64,000 nucleotides of DNA from Sulfurospirillum deleyianum DSM 6946 (GTDB lineage Bacteria > Campylobacterota > Campylobacteria > Campylobacterales > Sulfurospirillaceae): the NCBI RefSeq assembly GCF_000024885.1, contig NC_013512.1, positions 1,984,001 to 2,048,000 on the forward strand, written 5' to 3'. Shown here in pieces: positions 26,929-35,660 of the stretch (its first letter is position 1; the number at the start of each line of letters is the position of its first letter). The notes under the pieces were generated by a model. That model saw nothing but the letters and a program-made list of their open reading frames with translations. It made no database searches and had not been told where the DNA came from. The position numbers and the translations under genes were made by a program.

Positions 26929-28008
26929 CTAAGCCATTTTCCTAAATGTACCCTCTTTTGTACCCTCTGAAAAAAGTGCAATACCTCGATCTATCTTTAA
27001 TTCTTCTGCTTCGATAAATCCACTATAAGTCGTTAAAACCATTTTTGAGTTCGTATGACCCAACATTTTAGCAACGGTTAAAACACTTACCTTTCCACTT
27101 CTTAACATAGCAGTAGCAAAAGTATGGCGTGTATTGTAGAGTTTTCGATGTCTTACCTTAGAGCGTTTTAACACACTTAACCATTTCTTTTTAAGCGCAT
27201 CGGCATCGTGATAAAATTTACCCGTTACCTCACTCATAAAGAGAAACATCGTTCTTTTTTCTCTTGCACGTCTTATTTGATCTTCTAAGTAAGGACGACA
27301 CGCATCCAATATAGGAATTTTCCTAATGGACTTTTGTGTTTTTGGTGTTGTAGGCTCTTTTGAATTTCGAGAAACCGCTCGTTTGATACTGATACTATCT
27401 TCATCAATATCTTGAAGCATTAATCCCAAAATTTCACCAATTCGCATACCAGTGTTAAATGCTATCCCTAGATAGTTTTTAAATTCATCATTGGCATACG
27501 CTAAAAGCCGACTAACCTCTTCCTCACTAAATGGATCAGCTTCAACTTGTTCATATCGTCCAATGCTAACTTCTGATGCGATATTTTTAGCAATCACTTC
27601 ATCATCATAGGCGACTTGAAATATCCCTTTGAGAGCTACTAAGTAGTTCTTTTTTGAGATATTCTTGATCTTGAAACTATTGAGCCATTCTTTGATATTT
27701 AGCTTCGTAATGCTATCTATCGTTTTATCTCCAAAAGCCTTATTTATAGCTTCAACTCGACATTCTACATAACGATAACTTTTCATATTTTCTTGCAAAG
27801 CGAGATATTTTTGACTGTAATATCTTACAGTTTTAGGCACTTTCTTATATTCCCCGCTTGCTATTTTTCTAGCAAGCTCAGGGAATAGCACTTTTTTAGC
27901 TAAAGTCCTATTTTTCTTAGTATCTTCAAGCTTTAAAGACCTAACGATTTCTCTATCTTCAACAAAAAAACGAACGTATAAATTACCGTCTCGTGATTTT
28001 AAATGCAT
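26929..28008 (-). CDS. Tyrosine integrase of the tRNA-Ala element
   Basis: A 359-residue site-specific recombinase. An N-terminal DNA-binding part precedes a catalytic domain with Arg in NTGMRIGEILGL, the second box LYNTRHTFATAM (Tyr replaces the first His, common in this subgroup), GHTNSKMVLTTYSGF with the His and the nucleophile Tyr. Its stop codon lies 5 bp from the tRNA-Ala 3' end, as expected for the resident integrase. Near its C-terminus the coding DNA contains two TGTACCCTC repeats 12 bp apart, a possible arm-type site. Confidence 0.95.
   Translation of the reverse strand: MHLKSRDGNLYVRFFVEDREIVRSLKLEDTKKNRTLAKKVLFPELARKIASGEYKKVPKTVRYYSQKYLALQENMKSYRYVECRVEAINKAFGDKTIDSITKLNIKEWLNSFKIKNISKKNYLVALKGIFQVAYDDEVIAKNIASEVSIGRYEQVEADPFSEEEVSRLLAYANDEFKNYLGIAFNTGMRIGEILGLMLQDIDEDSISIKRAVSRNSKEPTTPKTQKSIRKIPILDACRPYLEDQIRRAREKRTMFLFMSEVTGKFYHDADALKKKWLSVLKRSKVRHRKLYNTRHTFATAMLRSGKVSVLTVAKMLGHTNSKMVLTTYSGFIEAEELKIDRGIALFSEGTKEGTFRKMA
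26947..26967 (+). repeat. Paired TGTACCCTC repeats, candidate integrase arm-type site (left)
   Basis: TGTACCCTC occurs at 26947-26955 and 26959-26967, with 12-bp periodicity, 21 bp from the attL core and inside the 3' end of the integrase gene. A near-identical pair, TGTACCCTA twice with the same spacing, lies at 32316-32336 near attR. 19 of 21 positions agree. Binding by integrase is inferred, not shown. Confidence 0.55.
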
Positions 28009-28034
28009 TTGTGACCTTTCTCACAAATCGGCAT

Positions 28035-28256
28035 CTAAATACTAGCTAAAATTCGGTCAACAGCACTTGAAACATTTATGCTATTTTCACCTTTTAGCCA
28101 CCTTGTTAACTGCTCACTATCGAATCGCACTATACCCTCACGTTTGAAGAAATGAACACCACATACCAATGCACCTTTTTGTTTATACCGTTTAAGCGTT
28201 TCATCGGAGATTTTGAGAAATTCTGCCGCTTCTTTTTGAGTTAAAAATTGATTCAT
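28035..28256 (-). CDS. Small HTH protein, probable excisionase
   Basis: A 73-residue protein with a MerR/AlpA-like helix-turn-helix at the N-terminus (LTQKEAAEFLKISDETLKRYKQKG) and a wing reading HFFKREGIVRFD, typical of excisionase-type DNA-binding proteins of integrative elements. It precedes the integrase gene by 26 bp on the same strand, a usual position for xis or an integrase regulator. The exact function is inferred from fold and location. Confidence 0.75.
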   Translation of the reverse strand: MNQFLTQKEAAEFLKISDETLKRYKQKGALVCGVHFFKREGIVRFDSEQLTRWLKGENSINVSSAVDRILASI

Positions 28257-28265
28257 TTATTCCCC

Positions 28266-28685
28266 CTAAAAAGGAATTTTAGGCTTCAACTTACGCCTAA
28301 CCGCTTCATCATAAGCCACTTTGTACCGTTTATTGGTTGTATTAAAATCAATATCCTCTTTCTTGAAATCTGCTGTAATATCATCCAAATACTGAAGCAG
28401 TTCAAAGTCACCTAATCTTGTAACCGAAAGCACATTAATGGGTTTAATCAATTGACCGTTTCTAAGTAATCTAAAATGCTGTTTTGTGCCATCAAACTGT
28501 TTAATCTCCAGAGGAATAAAATCTTTAGAATAATGAAATGTTTTAGATGTTGGACTCATTGGCTCATGTAATTCAAGGATTGTTTCATCCAAGTTTTGAA
28601 TGAGTAGCTCTTTGGTAATAGGCACAGAGTTTATAAGTCCTTTACGAATTAAGAGCTTATGCTCTTTTGTAAAGCTTGTATCATT
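28266..28685 (-). pseudogene. Element gene of unknown function, apparently cut by the IS21 insertion
   Basis: From the GTG at 28625 a 119-residue protein can be read (VPITKELLIQNLDET at the start, RRKLKPKIPF at the end). The same frame stays open upstream to the IS21 end at about 28685 and reads protein-like (TSFTKEHKLLIRKG), so the natural start was probably further right and was lost when the IS entered. No known domain was recognised. It lies 9 bp before the HTH gene, in operon position with the integrase. The remaining part could still be translated from the GTG. Confidence 0.55.
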
Positions 28686-28742
28686 GTCAAGGGCGGAGTT
28701 AAATTCAGCAGTTTTTTCGTAAAAAAATTACGAAACGTAACC

Positions 28743-30661
<1,919 letters not shown>

Positions 30662-30864
30662 CTGTCTCCTTTCAATATATTTGAAAAAAGACTTTAGCAG
30701 AACTAATCTGCTCATTTAAGCTTTTGGTTGTAAAAACTACTTTTTAGCAGCTTTTTATACTGCCCATTTTAACTCCGCCCTTGACAATATTGACAAATGA
30801 AAAAAGTCTGTTAAAGCCCTATATTAGGCACTTTTAGCTATAATAAAAATAAAGAATATCATCC

Positions 30865-32232
30865 ATGAATCTTCAAGAACAGATCCTATCGGCCATAAAT
30901 ACAACGCTTAAAAACCCCATATATCAAACACTGCAACTCTTAAACATCAAGAGTATTTTACACCGTGCTAACTTTGTAAAGAAAAGAGAAGGCGTAGCCC
31001 CCTATCTTGTTGTATTACACTTTGTCTATATGTTGGTGATGAATAAAAAGATATCTTCGTTTATGCACCAAAGCAATGAGAGTTTTAAAAAAGACACCTA
31101 CTACAGACTTTTGCAAAATAGTAGCTACAACTGGAGAAAACTTCTCTCTTTAAGCACTTTAAAAATCATCAAGCTTTTGCATAAAGTCCAAGATGCTTCG
31201 TCAATAAAAGTCTTTATTATGGATGATACGGTTGAGGGTAAAACAGGTAAATATATAGAGGGGAGTCGTGATGGACTTTGGAGCAATAAAGAGAAGCGAA
31301 CCATTAGAGGGATCAATGTTGTTTCTTTGAATTATAGTGATGGTTATTCAAATTTTATGATAGATTTTGCAATGAGCATGGGAAACTATGCCCGCGTTAA
31401 AGTTGAAGAGTTTAGTACAGAACTCGATATCCGTTGCAACGCTTACAAACGAAGAATGGAGATTATGGAGGGTAAGTCTAAGATAGCATTGGCTATGGTA
31501 AAAAGAGCTGTACACAGTGGTATATACGCTGATTACTTGCTGGTTGACAGTTGGTACTCTAAACCAGCCTTTATCCAAGAGATGAACGATTTGGGTCTAA
31601 AGGTCATTTCAAGAATTGCTAACAACACTAAGATTTGGAACTTTAATGACAAAGAAAAAACACTGAATGCCATGTATGAAAAACACAAAAAGCTTAAAAA
31701 TGCCAAAGTGGGAACATATGGCAAGAAGATTCGCTTTAGCTATTTTTCAACCGTTGTTGAACATAAAAATGCAGGGAAACTCAAAATTGTTTTTATTAAA
31801 ACCACCGACAATCTCATCCCTATTGTCTCCACCGATTTAGAACTCAATGATGAAGAGATTATTGAGATTTATAAACGACGATGGGATATAGAACAAGGCT
31901 ATAAAGAGCTCAGAGAATACTTTGGGTTTGGACAAGAAGAAAATAGAATCTATGAAGCACTGATTGCTAGAATGACACTTTCATTCTTTGCTTACAATAT
32001 TGTCAGCTACATCAATAGAATCAGCCATGAGCCAAAAACCATTGGTGGATTATTTAAAGATTTGGAGTGTGAACTCTACACGCTTTCTATTGCTATGCAA
32101 GCGTTTATTGAAATAATGGACAAAATAGCACAAATTGATGAGATTGTAAAGAACAATAAGGATTTTACCAGTATAATTGCTACACTACGAAGTGCAACTC
32201 AAGAATTGCTGGGATTTAGGTGCGAAAGATGA
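30865..32232 (+). CDS. IS4-superfamily DDE transposase
   Basis: A 455-residue transposase. Catalytic acids fit the IS4-type DDE layout: Asp in VFIMDDTVEGK, Asp in YLLVDSWYSKPA, and Glu in YKRRWDIEQGYKELREYF, which is the Y-R-E-K signature region. An N-terminal helical domain precedes the core. The gene is complete and faces away from the IS21 transposase. Placement in a particular IS group was not possible without a database. Confidence 0.9.
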   Translation: MNLQEQILSAINTTLKNPIYQTLQLLNIKSILHRANFVKKREGVAPYLVVLHFVYMLVMNKKISSFMHQSNESFKKDTYYRLLQNSSYNWRKLLSLSTLKIIKLLHKVQDASSIKVFIMDDTVEGKTGKYIEGSRDGLWSNKEKRTIRGINVVSLNYSDGYSNFMIDFAMSMGNYARVKVEEFSTELDIRCNAYKRRMEIMEGKSKIALAMVKRAVHSGIYADYLLVDSWYSKPAFIQEMNDLGLKVISRIANNTKIWNFNDKEKTLNAMYEKHKKLKNAKVGTYGKKIRFSYFSTVVEHKNAGKLKIVFIKTTDNLIPIVSTDLELNDEEIIEIYKRRWDIEQGYKELREYFGFGQEENRIYEALIARMTLSFFAYNIVSYINRISHEPKTIGGLFKDLECELYTLSIAMQAFIEIMDKIAQIDEIVKNNKDFTSIIATLRSATQELLGFRCER

Positions 32233-32315
32233 GTAAATTATATATAAAATAAAGAATAATGATAATAATATTTTATCATTATTTTATCATTGTACAGTAA
32301 AAAATGAATGATTTT

Positions 32316-32336
32316 TGTACCCTATTTTGTACCCTA
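32316..32336 (+). repeat. Paired TGTACCCTA repeats, candidate arm-type site (right)
   Basis: TGTACCCTA at 32316-32324 and 32328-32336 repeats the spacing and 19 of 21 bases of the pair at 26947-26967 inside the integrase gene. It lies about 63 bp from the attR core. A shared reverse-complement 12-mer, CACAAATCGGCA (28022-28033) and TGCCGATTTGTG (32342-32353), also links the two ends of the element. Recombination protein binding is inferred. Confidence 0.5.
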
Positions 32337-32398
32337 AATGTTGCCGATTTGTGTACTTTTTTATTTCAAAATACCCTATTTTAGGGCTTTAAAGGTGA

Positions 32399-32445
32399 CT
32401 GGCAGCGTTGAGGTCAGGGGTTCGATCCCCCTACACTCCACCATT
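32399..32445 (+). repeat. attR: exact 47-bp copy of the tRNA-Ala 3' half
   Basis: This is the second member of the 47-bp direct repeat. It begins in the anticodon loop and ends just after CCA, but has no 5' half, so it is not a working tRNA. The bases after it (TTCTAAGCCGTTTT) resemble those after the intact tRNA (CCCTAAGCCATTTT) because both are the 3' ends of related integrase genes. Confidence 0.93.
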
Positions 32446-32447
32446 TT

Positions 32448-32700
32448 CTAAGCCGTTTTTTCTACTGTTCCATAGTTTGTTCCATAAAGTTTGATACTTC
32501 TATCAATCCTTAATTCTTCAGATGCAATGAAACCACTATAAGTTGTTAAAACCATTTTAGAATTTGAATGTCCCAACACTTTAGCAACGGTTAATACACT
32601 CATTTGCCCACTTCTTAACATTGCTGTTGCAAAAGTATGGCGAGTGTTATACTACTTTCGATAATGTACCTTTGAGCGTACCATTACCCTTTTCCACTTC
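32448..32700 (-). pseudogene. Remnant of a second tyrosine integrase (C-terminal part, in-frame stop)
   Basis: Reading leftward, this stretch encodes TRHTFATAMLRSGQMSVLTV followed by AKVLGHSNSKMVLTTYSGF and ends YGTVEKTA at the TAG (32448-32450). It closely parallels the intact integrase end. An in-frame TAG replaces the Leu codon before YNTRH, and homology fades out near 32700 (KWKRVMVRSKVHYRK just upstream). It marks an older related element that used the same tRNA. At 32466-32486 its DNA has TGTTCCATA twice at 12-bp spacing. Confidence 0.85.
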
Positions 32701-32783
32701 GTCTGACACATAAGTCACCTTATGTAAACCAATTTATTCATAATTTCATGCTGGTCAATTTCATAATATTTATCGTACTATTT

Positions 32784-32801
32784 ATGGTATGATTATACCA
32801 T
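32784..32801 (+). promoter_or_regulatory. Inverted repeat at the Fic gene promoter
   Basis: ATGGTAT and ATACCAT form a perfect 7-bp inverted repeat with a 4-bp spacer, ending 28 bp before the Fic gene ATG. TATGAT within it could serve as a -10. A repressor site is plausible; which protein would bind is unknown. The C-terminal winged helix of the Fic protein itself is a candidate. Confidence 0.45.
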
Positions 32802-32829
32802 CTAATCAAACCACTTTGGAAGAACTACT

Positions 32830-33957
32830 ATGAAACGATGGATTTGGCAATATGAAAATTATCCAAATTTTACCTATCAACTTGAAAAGCTAGAGCATTT
32901 ACTTCAAAAAATATCAATGGAACAAGGCTACCTCTTAGCTTTTACACAGACCATGAGCCAAGATACCATTCTTCAACGACAGTGCGATGCTTTGCTCAAT
33001 GAAACACTGAGCACGTCTGCGATTGAAGGAGAAATACTCAATCGTGATAGTGTTAAAGCCTCTATTGCTAAGAAATTTGGATTAAGAGAGTGTGATGATA
33101 AAAAGATTATTGATTCGACGGATAACTTAGTTTCAATCCTCATTGATGCCAATACCAACTATGATAAAGCATTAACCCTAGAGAGACTCTTTGGCTGGCA
33201 TAACGCACTTTTCCCTAAAGGGTACAGCGGTTTACGTAAAATCCATACTGCCTCTTTTAGAGGTGAAGAGACGATGCAAATTGTAGGTGGGCATATTGGA
33301 AGGGAAATTGTCTATTATGAAGCCCCACCTCGTGATAGACTAAAGCAAGAGATGCAACGTTTTTTAGAGTGGTTTAATCGTGAAAAACCGAGCCTTATTA
33401 AAGCGTGTATTGCTCATCTTTGGTTTGTTATCATTCACCCTTTTGATGATGGCAATGGAAGGATTACACGAGCTATCACCGATTTAGTTCTCTCCAATAT
33501 TGAAAACTCCAAAATATCACGGCTGTACTCCATGTCAAGTACCATTAATGAGAATAAAAAAGCTTACTATACGGCTCTTGAAAATACAACGGGTTATGTT
33601 CACAAAGATGAAAACCCCTTAGATATTACTCTCTGGTGTGAATGGTTTTTAAATACCCTCTATCAAGCACTCCTTGATGCCAAAGGCAAGCTCAATCACA
33701 TTGTTTTTAAAACAAAGTTTTGGGATAAACATAGAGAACAACCACTTAATGCTAGGCAAATTAAGGTGCTGAACTTTATTTTAGATATTGGTATAGAGAA
33801 TTTCAAAGGGAATTTGAGTAAGAAAAAATACATGAGTATCACAGGCACTACTTCGACAACAGCATCAAGGGATATTGCAGAATTGATAGAATTTGGGTGT
33901 ATAAAACAGATGGAGGGAACGGCTGGGAGAAATGTGAGTTATATAGTTACGTTATAG
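32830..33957 (+). CDS. Fic-domain protein with self-inhibitory motif
   Basis: A 375-residue Fic protein. The core motif HPFDDGNGRITR (about residues 210-221) has the catalytic His and the nucleotide-binding GNGR, so transfer of AMP or another nucleotide to protein targets is expected. TSAIEGE (about residues 60-66) fits the inhibitory (S/T)xxxE(G/N) helix, placed ahead of the core (class II). A C-terminal winged helix (about 300-375) may bind DNA. It lies outside the attR boundary but next to the integrase remnant and could be cargo of the older element. No partner antitoxin gene is adjacent. Confidence 0.92.
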   Translation: MKRWIWQYENYPNFTYQLEKLEHLLQKISMEQGYLLAFTQTMSQDTILQRQCDALLNETLSTSAIEGEILNRDSVKASIAKKFGLRECDDKKIIDSTDNLVSILIDANTNYDKALTLERLFGWHNALFPKGYSGLRKIHTASFRGEETMQIVGGHIGREIVYYEAPPRDRLKQEMQRFLEWFNREKPSLIKACIAHLWFVIIHPFDDGNGRITRAITDLVLSNIENSKISRLYSMSSTINENKKAYYTALENTTGYVHKDENPLDITLWCEWFLNTLYQALLDAKGKLNHIVFKTKFWDKHREQPLNARQIKVLNFILDIGIENFKGNLSKKKYMSITGTTSTTASRDIAELIEFGCIKQMEGTAGRNVSYIVTL

Positions 33958-33962
33958 GCCCA

Positions 33963-33988
33963 AAAGGCTTTATATGTCTAAAGCCTTG
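33963..33988 (+). terminator. Probable terminator after the Fic gene
   Basis: AAGGCTTT and AAAGCCTT form an 8-bp stem around a short loop just after the Fic stop codon, followed by AATTTTTA. The remaining gap to selC (33989-34202) is AT-rich, contains one TTACATGTAA (34117) and no gene that I can see. Confidence 0.6.
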
Positions 33989-34202
33989 AATTTTTAGCGG
34001 TATTTTTTACGGTAATACATAATATCATATACACTAAAAACCATCAAAAAAGATTTGAGTGTTTGAGTGTCTCAACATTTTTCTTACTTCGCTATCAAAT
34101 TGTTTGAGAATTATTTTTACATGTAAAGGGTTTTAAATCACACTGTAACGGAGATAAGCAAAGTTAAGAAAATAATCTTAAAGAAAAAAGTTTAAAGAAG
34201 TT

Positions 34203-34302
34203 TGGCGAGAGGGTGGAGGAATCGAACCTCCCAAGAGACGGTCAACCGCCCCTCCAATCGGCTTTGAAGGCCGTGGTGCACACCAGAGTCACATACCCCC
34301 CG
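34203..34302 (-). tRNA. selC: tRNA-Sec (selenocysteine, anticodon TCA)
   Basis: A 100-nt tRNA on the minus strand. The anticodon stem GGC/GCC closes the loop CTTCAAA, giving TCA, which decodes UGA as selenocysteine. It has the long variable arm (GGAGGGGCGGTTGACCGTCTC, read in two parts), a T arm GGAGG-TTCGATT-CCTCC, an 8-nt 3' acceptor strand ACCCTCTC, discriminator G and encoded CCA. The 5' strand CGGGGGGT pairs with it except that C1 faces C72, so either the tip is mismatched or the 5' end is one base further out. Presence implies selenoproteins elsewhere in the genome. Confidence 0.93.
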
Positions 34303-34394
34303 CAAGAGGAAAATGATTTTAACCTATCTTTGCTTTAGTGAGAATAAAGTTTCTATTCTTTATAATGAAAAGAAGTTCATTGCAGGAGGTTTAC

Positions 34395-35018
34395 ATGGTA
34401 CTTCGTCTTTTTATGTTACTTTGTTTACCTTTGTTCATGTGGGCAGCCCCCAAGCATTATGGGGAAAATATTTGGGTAAAAGTAGGACAAATTTACGGTA
34501 TTGAACCGAGTCTTTTGTATTCGATTGCAAAAGTTGAGAGTGATTTAGACCGTTACGTAGTGGCTTTTAGTGCCAATAAAATGACGCAAAAACAAGCGAG
34601 AGAGTTAGAACAATTTTTAAAACAAAAAGGCATTGAGAGCAAACGACACACCCAAGTCATTGCGATTAAAAGTAAAAACAGATACGAAGCCAGTCACGTC
34701 GTACATTTTCTCTACACCCGTAACTATCCTCGTTTTGATATGGGCATTATGCAAATCAACTCCATTCACAAACCCATGCTCGATAGAGCCAACATCTCTT
34801 TATATGACCTTTTTGACCCCAAAGTAAATATTCAAGTGGGTGCGTACATTTTGGCGACTTGTTTTGCTAAACATAAAAATAACAAAGATGCCATCAATGC
34901 TTACAATGGCAAAATCAAAGATAATCCCTACTCTGCGAAGGTCTTTAAGGAGTTTAAAAAACTTTACAGCTCTTATCAAAAAGATAGAAACAAACTCGCT
35001 TACAAAGACCCATCATAA
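34395..35018 (+). CDS. Periplasmic lytic transglycosylase (SLT domain)
   Basis: A 207-residue secreted muramidase-like protein. The N-terminus MVLRLFMLLCLPLFMWA is a signal peptide with a cut after AxA-like WAAP. The SLT domain starts YGIEPSLLYSIAKVESDLDR, whose Glu in VES is the catalytic acid; DMGIMQINS and NAYNGK are the other family marks. An internal stretch rich in Lys/Gln separates the first and second motifs. The ATG at 34395 is chosen because AGGAGG lies 5 bp ahead, though the frame extends upstream. It cleaves peptidoglycan, perhaps for remodelling. Confidence 0.9.
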   Translation: MVLRLFMLLCLPLFMWAAPKHYGENIWVKVGQIYGIEPSLLYSIAKVESDLDRYVVAFSANKMTQKQARELEQFLKQKGIESKRHTQVIAIKSKNRYEASHVVHFLYTRNYPRFDMGIMQINSIHKPMLDRANISLYDLFDPKVNIQVGAYILATCFAKHKNNKDAINAYNGKIKDNPYSAKVFKEFKKLYSSYQKDRNKLAYKDPS

Positions 35019-35660
35019 CTCACCTAAGCGATACCCCACCTCTTTAATCATTTCAATAGAACCCTCAGGCAATTTTTTACGCAACCGTTTTACAAGAGCT
35101 CGCATATTTAAGATACTGGTCTCTTCGCCTTCCCACACATACTCTTCTAGCTCACTAAAGGTAACAACACGGTGTCTGTCCTTAATGAACAAATCTAAAA
35201 AGAGAGACTCTTTTTTCGCTAGTTTTATCTCCTCATTATCGGGAGCAAAAAGACGGTGATTGACATAATCATAGCTATACCCCGTCCACAATACCAGCGT
35301 TTGCGAAGGCTTATGACACAGTTTTTTCACTTTTTGAACCAACTCATAGATAAAAAAAGGCTTTTTCAGATAGTCATCACACCCTATCTCATAAGAGCTC
35401 TGTATCTTTTCCAAATCGTGATTGGAACTCATAATAATCACAGGAATCTCTTTATGGTACAAACGAATCGTCTCCAAAATGGAGAGTCCATCGAGCGAGG
35501 GAACATTGATATCCAAGATAAAACAGTGATAACCACGATTCAGTGCATCCAATGCCTTTTCGCCATCGTAAAAGAGATCAACGTTGTACCCTTCTTTATC
35601 CAAAACATTTTTAATCACTTTTGCCAAACGGTCATTGTCTTCAAGAACTAAAACTTTCAT
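35013..35660 (-). CDS. OmpR-type response regulator
   Basis: A 215-residue regulator: receiver (LVLEDNDRLAKVI, phospho-Asp in FILDINVPSLDG, Lys in KKPF) and a C-terminal winged-helix DNA-binding domain ending VKRLRKKLPEGSIEMIKEVGYRLGEL in pieces. Its ATG overlaps the stop of the upstream sensor kinase gene by 4 bp, so the two form a pair. The first ATG of the longer frame (35690) lies inside the kinase gene and is less likely. Probable targets are the neighbouring asparaginase-dcu-aspA genes, by proximity only. Confidence 0.92.
   Translation of the reverse strand: MKVLVLEDNDRLAKVIKNVLDKEGYNVDLFYDGEKALDALNRGYHCFILDINVPSLDGLSILETIRLYHKEIPVIIMSSNHDLEKIQSSYEIGCDDYLKKPFFIYELVQKVKKLCHKPSQTLVLWTGYSYDYVNHRLFAPDNEEIKLAKKESLFLDLFIKDRHRVVTFSELEEYVWEGEETSILNMRALVKRLRKKLPEGSIEMIKEVGYRLGEL

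Larger units (their letters stand above)
30811..32392 (+). mobile_element. IS4-like insertion sequence with imperfect terminal repeats
   Basis: The left end TTAAAGCCCTATATTAGG (30811) resembles the reverse complement of the right end, where TTAAAGCCCTAAAATAGG is read from 32392. About 20 of 25 bases match. The DDE transposase gene lies between. The right end touches the attR core. A difficulty is that the TGTACCCTA pair at 32316-32336, which seems to belong to the host element, would fall inside this IS; the right boundary is therefore uncertain. No target duplication was recognised. Confidence 0.5.

Noticed and set aside
32399-32442. Second tRNA-Ala gene
   Set aside because: Only the 3' half (anticodon loop onward) is present and the acceptor 5' strand and D arm are missing; it is the att duplication.
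34313-34504. 63-codon frame overlapping the lytic transglycosylase start
   Set aside because: It lacks a ribosome-binding site, while the transglycosylase has AGGAGG and a signal peptide in its own frame.
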